A stretch of 64,000 nt of DNA from Rhodoferax ferrireducens (GTDB lineage Bacteria; Pseudomonadota; Gammaproteobacteria; Burkholderiales; Burkholderiaceae_C), in contig MTEI01000001.1 of NCBI GenBank assembly GCA_002083775.1, positions 638,401 to 702,400 of the forward strand, read 5' to 3'. The position numbers and the translations under genes were made by a program. The number at the start of each line of letters is the position of its first letter. Positions within the stretch are counted from its first letter, which is position 1. This document shows, piece by piece, positions 53,603-62,560 of the stretch. The notes under the pieces were generated by a model, which was not told where the DNA came from, made no database searches, and saw only the letters and a list, made by a program, of their open reading frames with translations.

Positions 53603-54913
53603 ATGGCCGTCACTGTAGAAACCCTTGAAAAGCTCGAACGCAAAATGACGTTGAGCCTGCCTTTGACCGCGATTCAGTCGGAAGTGACTGCGCGCCTGAA
53701 AAAGATGGCCCGCACCGTCAAGATGGACGGTTTCCGTCCCGGCAAGGTGCCCATGAACGTGGTGGCCCAGCGTTATGGCTACTCGGTCCAGTACGAAGTG
53801 ATGAACGACAAGGTGGGCGAGGCATTTTTCAATGCTGCCACTGAGGCGCAACTGCGTGTGGCTGGCCAGCCCAAAATCAACGAAAAAGATGGCGCGCCTG
53901 AAGGCGAGTTGGCATTTGAAGCGGTGTTTGAGGTCTACCCGGAAGTGAAGATTGGTGACCTGGAAACAGCTGAAGTTGAAAAAGTCACCACCGAAGTCTC
54001 GGAAGCCGCCATTGAGAAAACCCTGGACATTCTGCGCAAGCAGCGCCGCACTTTCTCGCAGCGCCCGCATGACGCCGATGCCGCCACGGGTGACCGCGTG
54101 ACCGTTGATTTTGAAGGAAAAATTGATGGCGAACCCTTTGAGGGTGGTAAGGCAGATGACTTCCAGTTCATCCTGGGTGACGGTCAGATGCTCAAGGAAT
54201 TTGAAGAAGCTACGCTGGGTCTGAAAACCGGCGAGAGCAAGACGTTCCCGCTGGCCTTCCCGGCCGATTACCACGGCAAGGACGTGGCTGGCAAGACCGC
54301 TGACTTCATGGTCACGGTCAAGAAAGTTGAAGCCGCCCACCTGCCTGAAGTCGATAGTGCTCTGGCCAAGTCCCTGGGTATTGAAGACGCTACCGTTGAA
54401 GGCCTGCGTGCTGACGTCAAACGTAATCTGGAGCGCGAAGTCAAGTTCCGCCTGCTGGCGCGTAACAAGACCGCTGTCATGGATGCACTGGTGGCCAAGG
54501 CCGAACTCGACTTGCCCAACGCCAGCGTACAAGCTGAAATTGCCCGCCTGCTGGAAGGCGCCCGTGCCGACCTGAAACAACGCGGCATCAAGGATGCTGA
54601 CAAGGTCACCATTCCTGATGACGTGTTCCGCCCGCAAGCCGAGCGCCGCGTGCGTCTGGGCCTGGTGGTGGCTGAACTCGTGCGCGCCAACAGCCTGCAG
54701 GCCAAGATGGAACAGATCAAGGCCCATGTGGACGAACTGGCCGCCAGCTACGAAAAACCCGCTGAAGTGTCGCGCTGGTATTTCAGCGACAACAAGCGCC
54801 TGGCCGAAGTGGAAGCCATCGTGCTTGAAAACAACGTGACCGACTTCGTGCTCTCCAAGGCCAAAGTCACAGAAAAAGCGGTTGGTTTCGACGAGTTGAT
54901 GGCGCAAAACTAA
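53603..54913 (+). CDS. tig: Trigger factor
   Basis: 436 residues. It is a ribosome-associated chaperone and peptidyl-prolyl isomerase. The N-terminal ribosome-binding domain contains [14 protein letters not shown], the L23-docking signature. An FKBP-type PPIase domain spans about 160-245 ([49 protein letters not shown]). The helical C-terminal domain ends [14 protein letters not shown] precedes the ATG. It heads the tig-clpP-clpX-lon block, the conserved order in proteobacteria, and follows the tRNA-Leu gene. Confidence 0.97.
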   Translation: MAVTVETLEKLERKMTLSLPLTAIQSEVTARLKKMARTVKMDGFRPGKVPMNVVAQRYGYSVQYEVMNDKVGEAFFNAATEAQLRVAGQPKINEKDGAPEGELAFEAVFEVYPEVKIGDLETAEVEKVTTEVSEAAIEKTLDILRKQRRTFSQRPHDADAATGDRVTVDFEGKIDGEPFEGGKADDFQFILGDGQMLKEFEEATLGLKTGESKTFPLAFPADYHGKDVAGKTADFMVTVKKVEAAHLPEVDSALAKSLGIEDATVEGLRADVKRNLEREVKFRLLARNKTAVMDALVAKAELDLPNASVQAEIARLLEGARADLKQRGIKDADKVTIPDDVFRPQAERRVRLGLVVAELVRANSLQAKMEQIKAHVDELAASYEKPAEVSRWYFSDNKRLAEVEAIVLENNVTDFVLSKAKVTEKAVGFDELMAQN

Positions 54914-54957
54914 GCGCAAGCGGGCTGCATCGTCCAAAGAGGGGCTTGGGGATCTGG

Positions 54958-54985
54958 CTTGTGGCCAGACAAACAAGCCCCATTT
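54958..54985 (+). promoter_or_regulatory. Sigma-32-type heat-shock promoter for clpP
   Basis: CTTGTGG at 54958-54964, 13-bp spacer, CCCCATTT at 54978-54985. The -10 box is an exact match to CCCCATnT. The same sequence also lies in a GGGGCTTG…CAAGCCCC hairpin (54941-54981) that may end tig transcripts. Confidence 0.7.
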
Positions 54986-55060
54986 CATTGGTCAGCTTGT
55001 GTTTTTGGCTACAGTAGCGGTAGTTTTTTTGAGATTCAACCCAACCTTCGCGGGAGCGCA

Positions 55061-55660
55061 ATGAACATACAGAATCTGGGCATGGTGCCCATGGTGATCG
55101 AGCAGTCGGGTCGTGGCGAACGTTCGTACGACATTTATTCGCGTCTGCTCAAGGAGCGCGTGATTTTTCTGGTTGGACCGGTCAATGACCATGTGGCCAA
55201 TCTGGTGGTGGCGCAGTTGCTGTTTCTTGAGAGTGAAAACCCTGACAAGGACATCTCTTTTTATATCAATTCGCCCGGTGGTTCGGTGAGTGCGGGTATG
55301 GCAATTTTTGACACCATGAACTTCATCAAGCCGCAGGTGTCGACCCTGTGCACCGGTTTTGCCGCCAGCATGGGGGCTTTTTTGCTGGCAGCAGGTGAAA
55401 AAGGCAAGCGCTTCTCGCTGCCTAATTCCAAGATCATGATTCACCAGCCGTCAGGTGGCAGCCAGGGCCAGGCGACTGAGATTGAAATCCAGGCGCGTGA
55501 AATCCTGAAAACGCGGGAGCAGCTCAACAAGATTCTGGCGGAGCGCACCGGTCAACCGCTGGAGCGCGTTGCGCGTGACACCGAGCGCGACTATTACATG
55601 TCGGCTGACGAATCCAAGGAATATGGTCTGATTGACCAGGTTATCTCAAAAAGGGCGTAG
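55061..55660 (+). CDS. clpP: ATP-dependent Clp protease proteolytic subunit
   Basis: 199 residues from [20 protein letters not shown], with GGGAG 6 bp ahead; a longer frame upstream runs into the promoter. Serine protease with the catalytic Ser in [13 protein letters not shown], His in [10 protein letters not shown] and the Asp in [13 protein letters not shown]. It forms the tetradecameric barrel and degrades proteins unfolded by ClpX or ClpA. It is 5 bp ahead of clpX, so the two are co-transcribed. A sigma-32-type promoter lies about 75 bp upstream. Confidence 0.97.
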   Translation: MNIQNLGMVPMVIEQSGRGERSYDIYSRLLKERVIFLVGPVNDHVANLVVAQLLFLESENPDKDISFYINSPGGSVSAGMAIFDTMNFIKPQVSTLCTGFAASMGAFLLAAGEKGKRFSLPNSKIMIHQPSGGSQGQATEIEIQAREILKTREQLNKILAERTGQPLERVARDTERDYYMSADESKEYGLIDQVISKRA

Positions 55661-55665
55661 TTCAC

Positions 55666-56928
55666 ATGGCCGAAAAAAAAGGCTCCTCAGGCGAAAAGAC
55701 GCTGTACTGTTCGTTTTGCGGCAAAAGCCAGCATGAAGTCAAAAAACTGATTGCGGGTCCCTCGGTTTTCGTCTGCGATGAGTGCATTGACTTGTGCAAC
55801 GAGATCATTCGCGACGAGTTGCCTCCCTCGACTGAGACGGTTGGCAAAGACGAATTGCCGACACCCGCCGAAATCAAGGCCAATCTGGACAACTATGTCA
55901 TTGGTCAGGAGCCTGCCAAGCGCATTTTGGCGGTGGCGGTTTACAACCATTACAAACGTCTCAAGCACCAGGAAAAGTCCACCAAGGATGACGTGGAACT
56001 GTCCAAAAGCAATATTTTGCTGATTGGTCCGACAGGTTCCGGTAAAACGCTGCTGGCGCAAACCCTGGCCCGCATGCTCGATGTGCCGTTTGTCATGGCC
56101 GACGCCACCACGTTGACCGAAGCGGGTTACGTGGGTGAAGACGTTGAAAACATCGTCCTCAAACTGCTGCAAAGCTGCAATTACGAGGTGGAGCGCGCGC
56201 AGCGCGGCATTGTTTATATTGACGAAATCGACAAGATTTCACGCAAATCTGACAACCCGTCCATCACGCGTGACGTGTCGGGCGAGGGTGTGCAACAGGC
56301 TTTGTTGAAGCTGATTGAAGGCACCATGGCCAGCGTGCCGCCGCAGGGCGGGCGCAAACACCCGAATCAGGACTTTGTGCAGGTGGACACCACCAACATT
56401 CTGTTCATTTGCGGCGGGGCGTTTGCCGGGCTGGAAAAAGTCATCGACAACCGCACCGAGTCATCAGGCATTGGTTTTGGCGCAGCGGTCAAAAGCAAGC
56501 AAAACCGCAACCTGACGGACGTGTTCAAAGAGGTTGAGCCGGAAGATTTGATCAAGTTCGGTTTGATTCCAGAGCTGGTGGGCCGTATGCCTGTGGTGGC
56601 AACACTGGGCGAACTCAGTGAAGAGACGCTGGTGCAAATCCTCACCGAGCCCAAAAACGCATTGGTCAAGCAGTACAGCAAGTTGCTGGCCATGGAAGGG
56701 GTTGATCTGGAAATCAGGCCTTCGGCCTTGAAAGCCATTGCCAAGAAGGCACTGGCGCGCAAGACCGGTGCACGGGGCTTGCGATCCATTCTGGAGCTGG
56801 CACTGATCGACACCATGTTTGACTTGCCCAACTCGTCGAATGTGGAAAAAGTGGTGCTCGACGAGTCCACCATCGAAGAAAACAAGGCGCCGCTGCTGGT
56901 TTACCGCGAAGTTGCCAAGAAGGCCTGA
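55666..56928 (+). CDS. clpX: ATP-dependent Clp protease ATP-binding subunit ClpX
   Basis: 420 residues. An N-terminal zinc-binding domain ([25 protein letters not shown]) precedes an AAA+ core with Walker [17 protein letters not shown], Walker [12 protein letters not shown], the pore loop GYVGEDVE and sensor sequences [15 protein letters not shown] and [14 protein letters not shown]. It unfolds substrates and feeds ClpP. It ends 121 bp before lon, with a GGGGG/CCCCC hairpin and a T run between them. Confidence 0.98.
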   Translation: MAEKKGSSGEKTLYCSFCGKSQHEVKKLIAGPSVFVCDECIDLCNEIIRDELPPSTETVGKDELPTPAEIKANLDNYVIGQEPAKRILAVAVYNHYKRLKHQEKSTKDDVELSKSNILLIGPTGSGKTLLAQTLARMLDVPFVMADATTLTEAGYVGEDVENIVLKLLQSCNYEVERAQRGIVYIDEIDKISRKSDNPSITRDVSGEGVQQALLKLIEGTMASVPPQGGRKHPNQDFVQVDTTNILFICGGAFAGLEKVIDNRTESSGIGFGAAVKSKQNRNLTDVFKEVEPEDLIKFGLIPELVGRMPVVATLGELSEETLVQILTEPKNALVKQYSKLLAMEGVDLEIRPSALKAIAKKALARKTGARGLRSILELALIDTMFDLPNSSNVEKVVLDESTIEENKAPLLVYREVAKKA

Positions 56929-56942
56929 TTTGGTCTGCCTTA

Positions 56943-56970
56943 GGGGGTTTTTTGCCCCCATCGTATTTTT
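56943..56970 (+). terminator. Possible terminator after clpX
   Basis: GGGGG / CCCCC stem with a 7-nt loop (56943-56959), then ATCGTATTTTT. The stem is short and the T run is a few bases away, so it may be weak. Confidence 0.5.
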
Positions 56971-56996
56971 ATGGTTTGTTGATAATGGGCTGGCTG

Positions 56997-57024
56997 CTTG
57001 AAAAGCAGCTTCGCTGCTCCATAT
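56997..57024 (+). promoter_or_regulatory. Sigma-32-type heat-shock promoter for lon
   Basis: CTTGAAA at 56997-57003, 13-bp spacer, CTCCATAT at 57017-57024 (consensus CTTGAAA and CCCCATnT; one mismatch). It lies 26 bp ahead of the lon start. lon is a classic heat-shock gene, which supports the call. Confidence 0.8.
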
Positions 57025-57049
57025 CCACCAGGTAACAAAAGGATGTTTT

Positions 57050-59491
57050 ATGTCTGGTCACACACCATTACCTGCTGATCCCCTTGATCTGCCACTGCTG
57101 CCGTTGCGCGATGTGGTGGTGTTTCCGCACATGGTTATTCCGCTGTTTGTCGGCAGGCCCAAGAGCATCAAGGCGCTGGAAGCTGCGATGGCGACGGATC
57201 GGCGCATCATGCTGGTGGCACAAAAGGCTGCGGCCAAAGACGATCCGCTGGTCACAGACATGTTTGATGTTGGCTGCATCTCCACCATTTTGCAAATGTT
57301 GAAGCTGCCTGATGGCACCGTCAAAGTGCTGGTGGAGGGGCAGCAACGCGCCCTGGTCATTAAGGTGGAGGATGGTGACGCTTACTTTATGGCCAGCATC
57401 ACACCAGTGCCAGCGGTGACCGAGCCTGAGACCAAGTCCAAAAACAAGGCCAGTGAAATTGAAGCCCTGCGCCGCGCGGTGATGCAGCAGTTTGACCAAT
57501 ACGTCAAGCTCAACAAGAAAATCCCGCCAGAGATTCTGACCTCCATTTCCAGTATTGACGATCCAGGGCGCATGACCGACACCATTGCGGCACACCTGCC
57601 CTTGAAGCTGGAAAGCAAACAGGCCGTGCTGGAGCTCTCCAACATCAAGGAGCGGCTGGAAAACCTGTATGGGCAGATCGAGCGTGAAGTTGACATCCTG
57701 AATGTCGACAAGAAGATCCGGGGCCGGGTAAAACGCCAGATGGAGAAAAACCAGCGTGACTTCTATTTGAATGAGCAAGTGAAAGCCATTCAAAAGGAGT
57801 TGGGTGAGGGTGAAGATGGCGTGGATATTGAAGAGATCGAGAAAAAGATCAAGTCCGCCAAAATGCCCAAGGAAGCCTTGAAAAAGGCCGAAGGCGAGCT
57901 GAAAAAGCTCAAGCTCATGTCGCCCATGTCAGCCGAAGCCACGGTGGTCCGCAACTATATTGACGTGCTCGTCGGCCTGCCTTGGGCGGTCAAGACCAAG
58001 ATCAAGCACAACCTGGCCAACGCCGAGACCGTATTGAACGAAGACCACTATGGTCTGGATAAAGTCAAAGACCGCATCCTTGAATATCTTGCAGTGCAGC
58101 AGCGGGTGGACAAGGTCAAGGCGCCGATTCTGTGCCTGGTTGGCCCACCGGGCGTTGGCAAGACGTCTTTGGGGCAATCCATTGCCAAGGCAACAGGCCG
58201 AAAATATGTGCGCATGGCCTTGGGTGGCATGCGTGACGAGGCCGAGATCCGTGGCCATCGGCGCACTTATATTGGTGCCATGCCTGGCAAAGTGTTGCAG
58301 AGCCTGTCCAAAGTGGGCACGCGTAACCCCCTGTTTTTACTGGACGAAATCGACAAACTGGGCACCGATTTTCGGGGTGACCCATCCAGTGCCTTGCTGG
58401 AGGTGCTGGACCCCGAGCAAAACCACAAGTTTGGCGACCACTATGTCGAGGTGGACTTTGACTTGAGCGACGTGATGTTTGTCGCCACATCCAATTCCAT
58501 GAACATTCCACCAGCCCTGTTGGACCGCATGGAAGTGATTCGCCTGGCCGGCTACACCGAAGACGAAAAAACCAACATCGCCATCAAGTACTTGCTGCCC
58601 AAGCAGCTCAAGAACAACGGCGTCAAGGAGTCCGAACTGCTGGTAACCGAAGAGGCGGTGCGCGACATCGTGCGTTATTACACGCGTGAAGCCGGGGTGC
58701 GTTCTCTTGAGCGTGAAATTTCCAAAATTTGCCGCAAAGTGGTCAAGGGGCTGCAACTCAAAAAGATGACCGGTCTTGTCACGGTAGCCGGTGACAACCT
58801 GAACGATTTTTTGGGTGTGCGCAAGTACGACTATGGCCGTGCCGAGAAGAAAAATCAGGTCGGTCAGGTGGTTGGGCTGGCGTGGACAGAGGTGGGCGGT
58901 GACCTGCTCACCATCGAAGCGGCCATGATGCCTGGCAAGGGCGTGATCACGCGGACAGGTTCGTTGGGCGATGTGATGAAAGAATCTGTGGAGGCGGCCC
59001 GAACCGTGGTGCGCAGTCGCTCGCACCGGCTGGGCATCAAGGATGAGTTTTTTGAAAAGAAAGACATCCACATTCACGTACCTGACGGCGCCACGCCCAA
59101 GGATGGCCCGAGTGCTGGTGTCGCCATGACCACCGCGTTTGTGTCTGCCATGACGGGCATCCCGGTGCGGTGTGATGTTGCCATGACCGGCGAAATCACC
59201 TTGCGTGGCGAGGTGACGGCCATCGGCGGGTTGAAAGAAAAACTGCTGGCGGCACTGCGGGGCAATGTCAAGACGGTGATCATCCCCGAAGACAATGCCA
59301 AAGACTTGCAGGACATTCCCGAAAATGTCAAAAACGGTCTGGAAATTGTGCCGGTGCGCTGGATCGACAAGGCGCTTGAGATTGCGCTTGAGCGCATGCC
59401 CACATCGCTGCCCGAAGACGAACCGGTGGCAGTGGCCACAGCTGGGGCGGTGGTTGACAAGGCGCACCTGTCAGGCGCAGTGAAACACTGA
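57050..59491 (+). CDS. lon: ATP-dependent protease Lon
   Basis: 813 residues. N-terminal substrate-binding domain (LPLLPLRDVVVFPHMVIPLFVGR), a long coiled coil, AAA+ module with Walker A VGPPGVGKTSLGQSIA and Walker B PLFLLDEIDKLG, then the protease domain with catalytic Ser in KDGPSAGVAMTTAFVSA and Lys in GLKEKLLAA. AAAGGA lies ahead of the ATG. It degrades misfolded and regulatory proteins. It is controlled by its own heat-shock-type promoter and is followed by a tRNA cluster. Confidence 0.98.
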   Translation: MSGHTPLPADPLDLPLLPLRDVVVFPHMVIPLFVGRPKSIKALEAAMATDRRIMLVAQKAAAKDDPLVTDMFDVGCISTILQMLKLPDGTVKVLVEGQQRALVIKVEDGDAYFMASITPVPAVTEPETKSKNKASEIEALRRAVMQQFDQYVKLNKKIPPEILTSISSIDDPGRMTDTIAAHLPLKLESKQAVLELSNIKERLENLYGQIEREVDILNVDKKIRGRVKRQMEKNQRDFYLNEQVKAIQKELGEGEDGVDIEEIEKKIKSAKMPKEALKKAEGELKKLKLMSPMSAEATVVRNYIDVLVGLPWAVKTKIKHNLANAETVLNEDHYGLDKVKDRILEYLAVQQRVDKVKAPILCLVGPPGVGKTSLGQSIAKATGRKYVRMALGGMRDEAEIRGHRRTYIGAMPGKVLQSLSKVGTRNPLFLLDEIDKLGTDFRGDPSSALLEVLDPEQNHKFGDHYVEVDFDLSDVMFVATSNSMNIPPALLDRMEVIRLAGYTEDEKTNIAIKYLLPKQLKNNGVKESELLVTEEAVRDIVRYYTREAGVRSLEREISKICRKVVKGLQLKKMTGLVTVAGDNLNDFLGVRKYDYGRAEKKNQVGQVVGLAWTEVGGDLLTIEAAMMPGKGVITRTGSLGDVMKESVEAARTVVRSRSHRLGIKDEFFEKKDIHIHVPDGATPKDGPSAGVAMTTAFVSAMTGIPVRCDVAMTGEITLRGEVTAIGGLKEKLLAALRGNVKTVIIPEDNAKDLQDIPENVKNGLEIVPVRWIDKALEIALERMPTSLPEDEPVAVATAGAVVDKAHLSGAVKH

Positions 59492-59534
59492 CAAGGTTTT
59501 TCAATTTTTATGCAAAGCAGGCCTACTTTTGTAC

Positions 59535-59540
59535 TATACT
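59535..59540 (+). promoter_or_regulatory. Candidate -10 box for the tRNA-Gly gene
   Basis: TATACT 14 bp ahead of the tRNA start. No convincing -35 element is seen, so the promoter call is weak. Confidence 0.35.
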
Positions 59541-59554
59541 CATGGGCTTGCGAC

Positions 59555-59630
59555 GCGGGAATAGCTCAGTTGGTAGAGCGCAACCTTGCCAAGGTTGAGG
59601 TCGAGAGTTCGAGCCTCTTTTCCCGCTCCA
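59555..59630 (+). tRNA. tRNA-Gly (anticodon GCC), copy 1
   Basis: 76 nt. Acceptor GCGGGAA / TTCCCGC, anticodon loop TTGCCAA, T arm GAGAGTTCGAGCCTC-type, CCA encoded. Confidence 0.96.
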
Positions 59631-59670
59631 TAGGTTCTTTTGAGAGGTGTAAATTTCGGTTTGCATCCAT

Positions 59671-59746
59671 GCGGGAATAGCTCAGTTGGTAGAGCGATAC
59701 CTTGCCAAGGTATAGGTCGAGAGTTCGAGCCTCTTTTCCCGCTCCA
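59671..59746 (+). tRNA. tRNA-Gly (anticodon GCC), copy 2
   Basis: 76 nt, identical to copy 1 except for the ends of the anticodon stem (ATACC/GGTAT instead of CAACC/GGTTG, compensated on both sides). CCA encoded. Confidence 0.96.
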
Positions 59747-59752
59747 TATTTC

Positions 59753-59781
59753 AAAAAGGGAAGCTGCCGCTTCCCTTTTTT
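59753..59781 (+). terminator. Rho-independent terminator after the tRNA-Gly pair
   Basis: AAAAAGGGAAGC / GCTTCCCTTTTT around a short TGCC loop, ending in a T run. Confidence 0.85.
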
Positions 59782-59793
59782 GTCACAGGTTTT

Positions 59794-59867
59794 GGCGCGA
59801 TAGCAAATCGGTTATGCAACGGATTGCAAATCCGTCTAGCCCAGTTCGACTCTGGGTCGCGCCTCCA
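59794..59867 (+). tRNA. tRNA-Cys (anticodon GCA)
   Basis: 74 nt. Acceptor GGCGCGA / TCGCGCC, anticodon stem-loop GGATTGCAAATCC, T arm CCCAGTTCGACTCTGGG, CCA encoded. Confidence 0.95.
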
Positions 59868-59894
59868 GAATTCGGAGCCCAAATAAGCTCATGC

Positions 59895-59928
59895 AAGCCT
59901 CGCAAACTCAAACTGCGAGGCTTTTTTG
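59895..59928 (+). terminator. Rho-independent terminator after tRNA-Cys
   Basis: AAGCCTCGCA / TGCGAGGCT stem with a 9-nt loop, then TTTTTTG. Confidence 0.88.
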
Positions 59929-59945
59929 TTTCACAATACAGCCGT

Positions 59946-60038
59946 GCCCGAGTGGTGAAATAGGTAGACACATCGGACTTAAAATCCGCCGCTTCGTGAA
60001 TAACGGGCGTACCGGTTCGATTCCGGTCTCGGGCACCA
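59946..60038 (+). tRNA. tRNA-Leu (anticodon UAA); likely integration target
   Basis: Class II tRNA. Acceptor GCCCGAG / CTCGGGC, D arm GGTGAAATAGGTAGACAC, anticodon stem-loop CGGACTTAAAATCCG (TAA), a long variable arm (CGCTT…GGGCG), T arm ACCGGTTCGATTCCGGT, CCA encoded. The P4-type integrase gene downstream points to its 3' end as the attachment site; the second attachment site is outside the window. Confidence 0.95.
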
Positions 60039-60070
60039 TTTAACGGTTTCACACCGTATCAAAACCACTC

Positions 60071-60106
60071 AAAACCCGCACGTTTCCCTAGCGTAGCGGG
60101 TTTTTC
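60071..60106 (+). terminator. Terminator after tRNA-Leu(UAA)
   Basis: AAAACCCGC / GCGGGTTTTT stem with a 16-nt loop, ending in T residues. Confidence 0.8.
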
Positions 60107-60140
60107 TTTGCCTTACGTCGTATCAGTGGGTATCATGACA

Positions 60141-60204
60141 TACCGACAAATTGACGGTACTTTTGTCGGTATCAGCACCTACCGACAAACCGAGATACCG
60201 TCAA
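60141..60204. promoter_or_regulatory. Array of alternating palindromic sites upstream of the integrase
   Basis: TACCGACAAA at 60141-60150 and 60180-60189, with its complement TTTGTCGGTA at 60162-60171. A second pair is TTGACGGTA (60151-60159) and TACCGTCAA (60196-60204). These look like binding sites for the integrase arm region, an excisionase or a repressor. Confidence 0.6.
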
Positions 60205-60225
60205 AACACCAATTTGAGGGCAGAT

Positions 60226-61452
60226 ATGGCACTGACAGACACCTTCGTGAGACAAGCCAAGCACAGCGGCGCGACTGCTGGTGACAAGAACGCCGATGGT
60301 GGCGGCATGTATCTGCTGGTGAAGGTGGGGGGCAAATACTGGCGGATGGATTACCGTTTTGCTGACAAGCGCAAAACGCTGGCGCTGGGCACTTACCCCG
60401 AAGTCACCTTGTCGGTGGCCAGACAACGGCGCGAGGCGGCACGCAAACAGCTTGCCCACGGTATCGACCCCGGTGCAGCCAAACAAGAGGAAAAGGCAGC
60501 GCAGGCGGCGGTGCTGGCCAACACGTTCGAGCGGGTGGCGTTAGAGTGGCTGGACAAGACCCAAGCCGACCGCATGGCCAGCACGCAGGGCAAGGTGACC
60601 ACGTGGCTGCAAAAGGACGTTTTCCCGTATATCGGCGGCATGGCCATATCGACCATTGGGCCGCGTGATGTGCTGGCAGCTTTGCGGCATATGGAGGGCA
60701 GGGGGGCACTGGACAGCGTGCAGCGCGTCAAACAAATCTGTGGGCAGGTGTTTCGCTACGCAGTGGCCACGGGCAGCGCAGAGCGGGACGTGACGCAAGA
60801 CTTGAAAGGCGCACTGGCCAAACATGCGCCAGCACACTACGCAGCCATTACCGACCCCAAACAGGCGGGTGACCTGCTGCGCAGCATCTTCAACTACACC
60901 GGGCACCCCTACGTCATAGCGGCGCTGAAATTGTCACCCCTGCTTTTTGTCCGACCCGGCGAACTGCGCGGCATGGAATGGGCAGAGCTTGATCTGGACG
61001 CGGCGCAATGGGTCATCCCGGCCAGCAAAATGAAAATGAAGGTTGACCACCTTGTCCCGCTCTGCACTCAGGCGGTGGCCATACTGCAAGAGCAAAAAAA
61101 GCTGACCGGCACCCGGCGCTATGTTTTCCCAAGTATCGGACGCAGCGAAGATAGACCTATGAGCGAAAACACCGTCAACAGCGCACTGCACGCGTTGGGC
61201 TACGGCACCGACAAACACACGGCGCACGGTTTCCGGGCAATGGCACGCACCATCATGGATGAAGTGCTGGAGGAGCGGGTTGACCTGATAGAGCACCAAC
61301 TGGCGCACGCAGTCAAAGACCCCAACGGACGGGCCTACAACCGCACGGCACACCTGCCAGCACGCCGGGCCATGATGCAGCGGTGGGCCGACTATCTGGA
61401 CAAGCTGCGCATTGGGGCGGACGTGATCCCGCTCAGGGCAGCGGCAAAGTGA
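60226..61452 (+). CDS. Tyrosine-type site-specific integrase (P4/DUF4102 family)
   Basis: 408 residues from MALTDTFVRQAKHSGATAGD, with GAGGG 6 bp upstream; the longer frame crosses the operator array. The N-terminal arm-binding domain (DUF4102: GGGMYLLVKVGGKYWRMDYRF, TLALGTYPEVTLSVARQRR) is followed by a core-binding domain and a catalytic domain with R243 (FVRPGELRGMEW), H334 and R337 (HGFRAMARTIM) and nucleophile Y371 (GRAYNRT). It is complete and presumably active. The family integrates islands and phages at tRNA 3' ends, which matches the tRNA-Leu just upstream. Confidence 0.96.
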   Translation: MALTDTFVRQAKHSGATAGDKNADGGGMYLLVKVGGKYWRMDYRFADKRKTLALGTYPEVTLSVARQRREAARKQLAHGIDPGAAKQEEKAAQAAVLANTFERVALEWLDKTQADRMASTQGKVTTWLQKDVFPYIGGMAISTIGPRDVLAALRHMEGRGALDSVQRVKQICGQVFRYAVATGSAERDVTQDLKGALAKHAPAHYAAITDPKQAGDLLRSIFNYTGHPYVIAALKLSPLLFVRPGELRGMEWAELDLDAAQWVIPASKMKMKVDHLVPLCTQAVAILQEQKKLTGTRRYVFPSIGRSEDRPMSENTVNSALHALGYGTDKHTAHGFRAMARTIMDEVLEERVDLIEHQLAHAVKDPNGRAYNRTAHLPARRAMMQRWADYLDKLRIGADVIPLRAAAK

Positions 61453-61999
61453 AGTTTTAGACCACGCCTAGCTATCGGCTGATTCCCGATGGTGAAAACG
61501 AGCTTCCCCTGACTCGCTGGCGCTGGTTCTTTATCGCTGAAAAAGTAATCAAACTTCAAAAATTCTGATCAAGTCCTTGTCAAGATTCAAAATCACACAG
61601 TTATTGCACCAGTTGTCCACAGGATTTACAGAGGAAGCCCCCAGCTTCTCACTCGACACACCCAAAAATGAGTGTTGCAATACGTTCATTGGTGTGCAAG
61701 ACGATCTGCTGGAACAAACCCTCAAAGGTGGAGGCAAATGAGTGGTTAAATACTTTCGTTGTGCTGGATAGTTCAGTAAAACGAGTCAGCACACCAATGA
61801 CTCAGAAAGCAAAACCCCGTCCAAAGCCGGGGCAATGACGGGGTTAGGGGCACAAGGCCATGAAAAGTTGGGGAACGTTTCAACCTTGAGTTTATATCCT
61901 GAAGTTCTGGATTGTGCAAGAAGGGCCAATATCGTCCTTTTTGCCTTTTCAGTTGTCACTTTTGCTGATGAGTGTTTTTAAACCACTTTAAGGACAAAA
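61453..61999. other. 547-bp region between the integrase and the AlpA-like gene
   Basis: No gene is supported. It contains a DnaA-box-like TTGTCCACA (61613-61621), a perfect 12-bp inverted repeat (61686-61697 / 61789-61800), an AACCCCGTC/GACGGGGTT hairpin (61813-61845), and a dyad around the start of the next gene: TTTCAGTTGTCACTTTT near 61948-61964, mirrored by AAAAATGGCAACTGAAA. Confidence 0.6.
61813..61846 (+). terminator. Hairpin resembling a terminator
   Basis: AACCCCGTC / GACGGGGTT stem, with an additional GCCGGGGC in the loop. No T run follows, so termination is uncertain. Confidence 0.4.
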
Positions 62000-62212
62000 A
62001 TGGCAACTGAAACACAGTACCCGGCGCTACTCGCGTTTGATTCACTCTCGCGCTACGTCAACTTTGGCCGTAGTCGTATCTATGCCTTGATCAACCAAGG
62101 TGAATTCCCACCACCCGTAAAAATTGGCAAATCGTCCCGCTGGGTAAAAGCGGAGATTGACGCATGGCTAACAAAACAAGTCGCTGCCCGTAACGCTGTG
62201 AGCGCGGGGTAA
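62000..62212 (+). CDS. AlpA-family helix-turn-helix regulator
   Basis: 70 residues: ALLAFDSLSRYVNFGRSRIYALINQGEFPPPVKIGKSSRWVKAEIDAWL. This is the AlpA/MerR-like winged HTH used by integrative elements to regulate the integrase or excision. AAGGAC precedes the ATG. It is followed 7 bp later by a second gene with a related C-terminal HTH. Role inferred from family and neighbours. Confidence 0.88.
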   Translation: MATETQYPALLAFDSLSRYVNFGRSRIYALINQGEFPPPVKIGKSSRWVKAEIDAWLTKQVAARNAVSAG

Positions 62213-62219
62213 GCAAGCC

Positions 62220-62549
62220 ATGACCCCAACAACGAAGCACGGCGCGATGCCGGGACAAGTCACGTCAATTCAACGCAAGACCACGGCAACAACGCCAACG
62301 GCAAACCCAGCACCCACCACGGCGGTATTTGATCGACTGCCAGACAGCGCATGGCTTCGTGAATCGCAACTGGTGCGCAGCGCGAAGAATCCAGACAGCG
62401 CGGTGGCACCCCTGCCATTTTCAGCACCGACGCTGTGGCGCATGGTGAAGCTGGGCAAATTCCCCAAGCCCACCAAACTGAGCGCACGGGTGACGGCATG
62501 GCAGGCCGGGCAGGTGCGTGAATGGATGGCGGCGCAGGCAGCGGCGTAA
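62220..62549 (+). CDS. Second AlpA-like DNA-binding protein
   Basis: 109 residues. The N-terminal 50 residues are Thr/Ala/Pro-rich and disordered-looking. The C-terminal part, LPFSAPTLWRMVKLGKFPKPTKLSARVTAWQAGQVREWMA, has the AlpA arrangement (HTH, GKFPxPxKL, R-V-x-AW, x-EWM). AAGCA lies ahead of the ATG. It is probably a regulator acting with, or against, the adjacent AlpA-like protein. The N-terminal extension is unusual. Confidence 0.7.
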   Translation: MTPTTKHGAMPGQVTSIQRKTTATTPTANPAPTTAVFDRLPDSAWLRESQLVRSAKNPDSAVAPLPFSAPTLWRMVKLGKFPKPTKLSARVTAWQAGQVREWMAAQAAA

Positions 62550-62560
62550 AGGGGCACGCC

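Noticed and set aside
61613..61621. DnaA-box-like TTGTCCACA as a replication origin
   Set aside because: A single one-mismatch match is expected by chance, and no cluster of boxes or iterons surrounds it.
61549..61737. A 62-residue minus-strand frame behind the integrase
   Set aside because: No recognisable domain, no clear ribosome-binding site, and it spans the inverted repeat; not reported as a gene.
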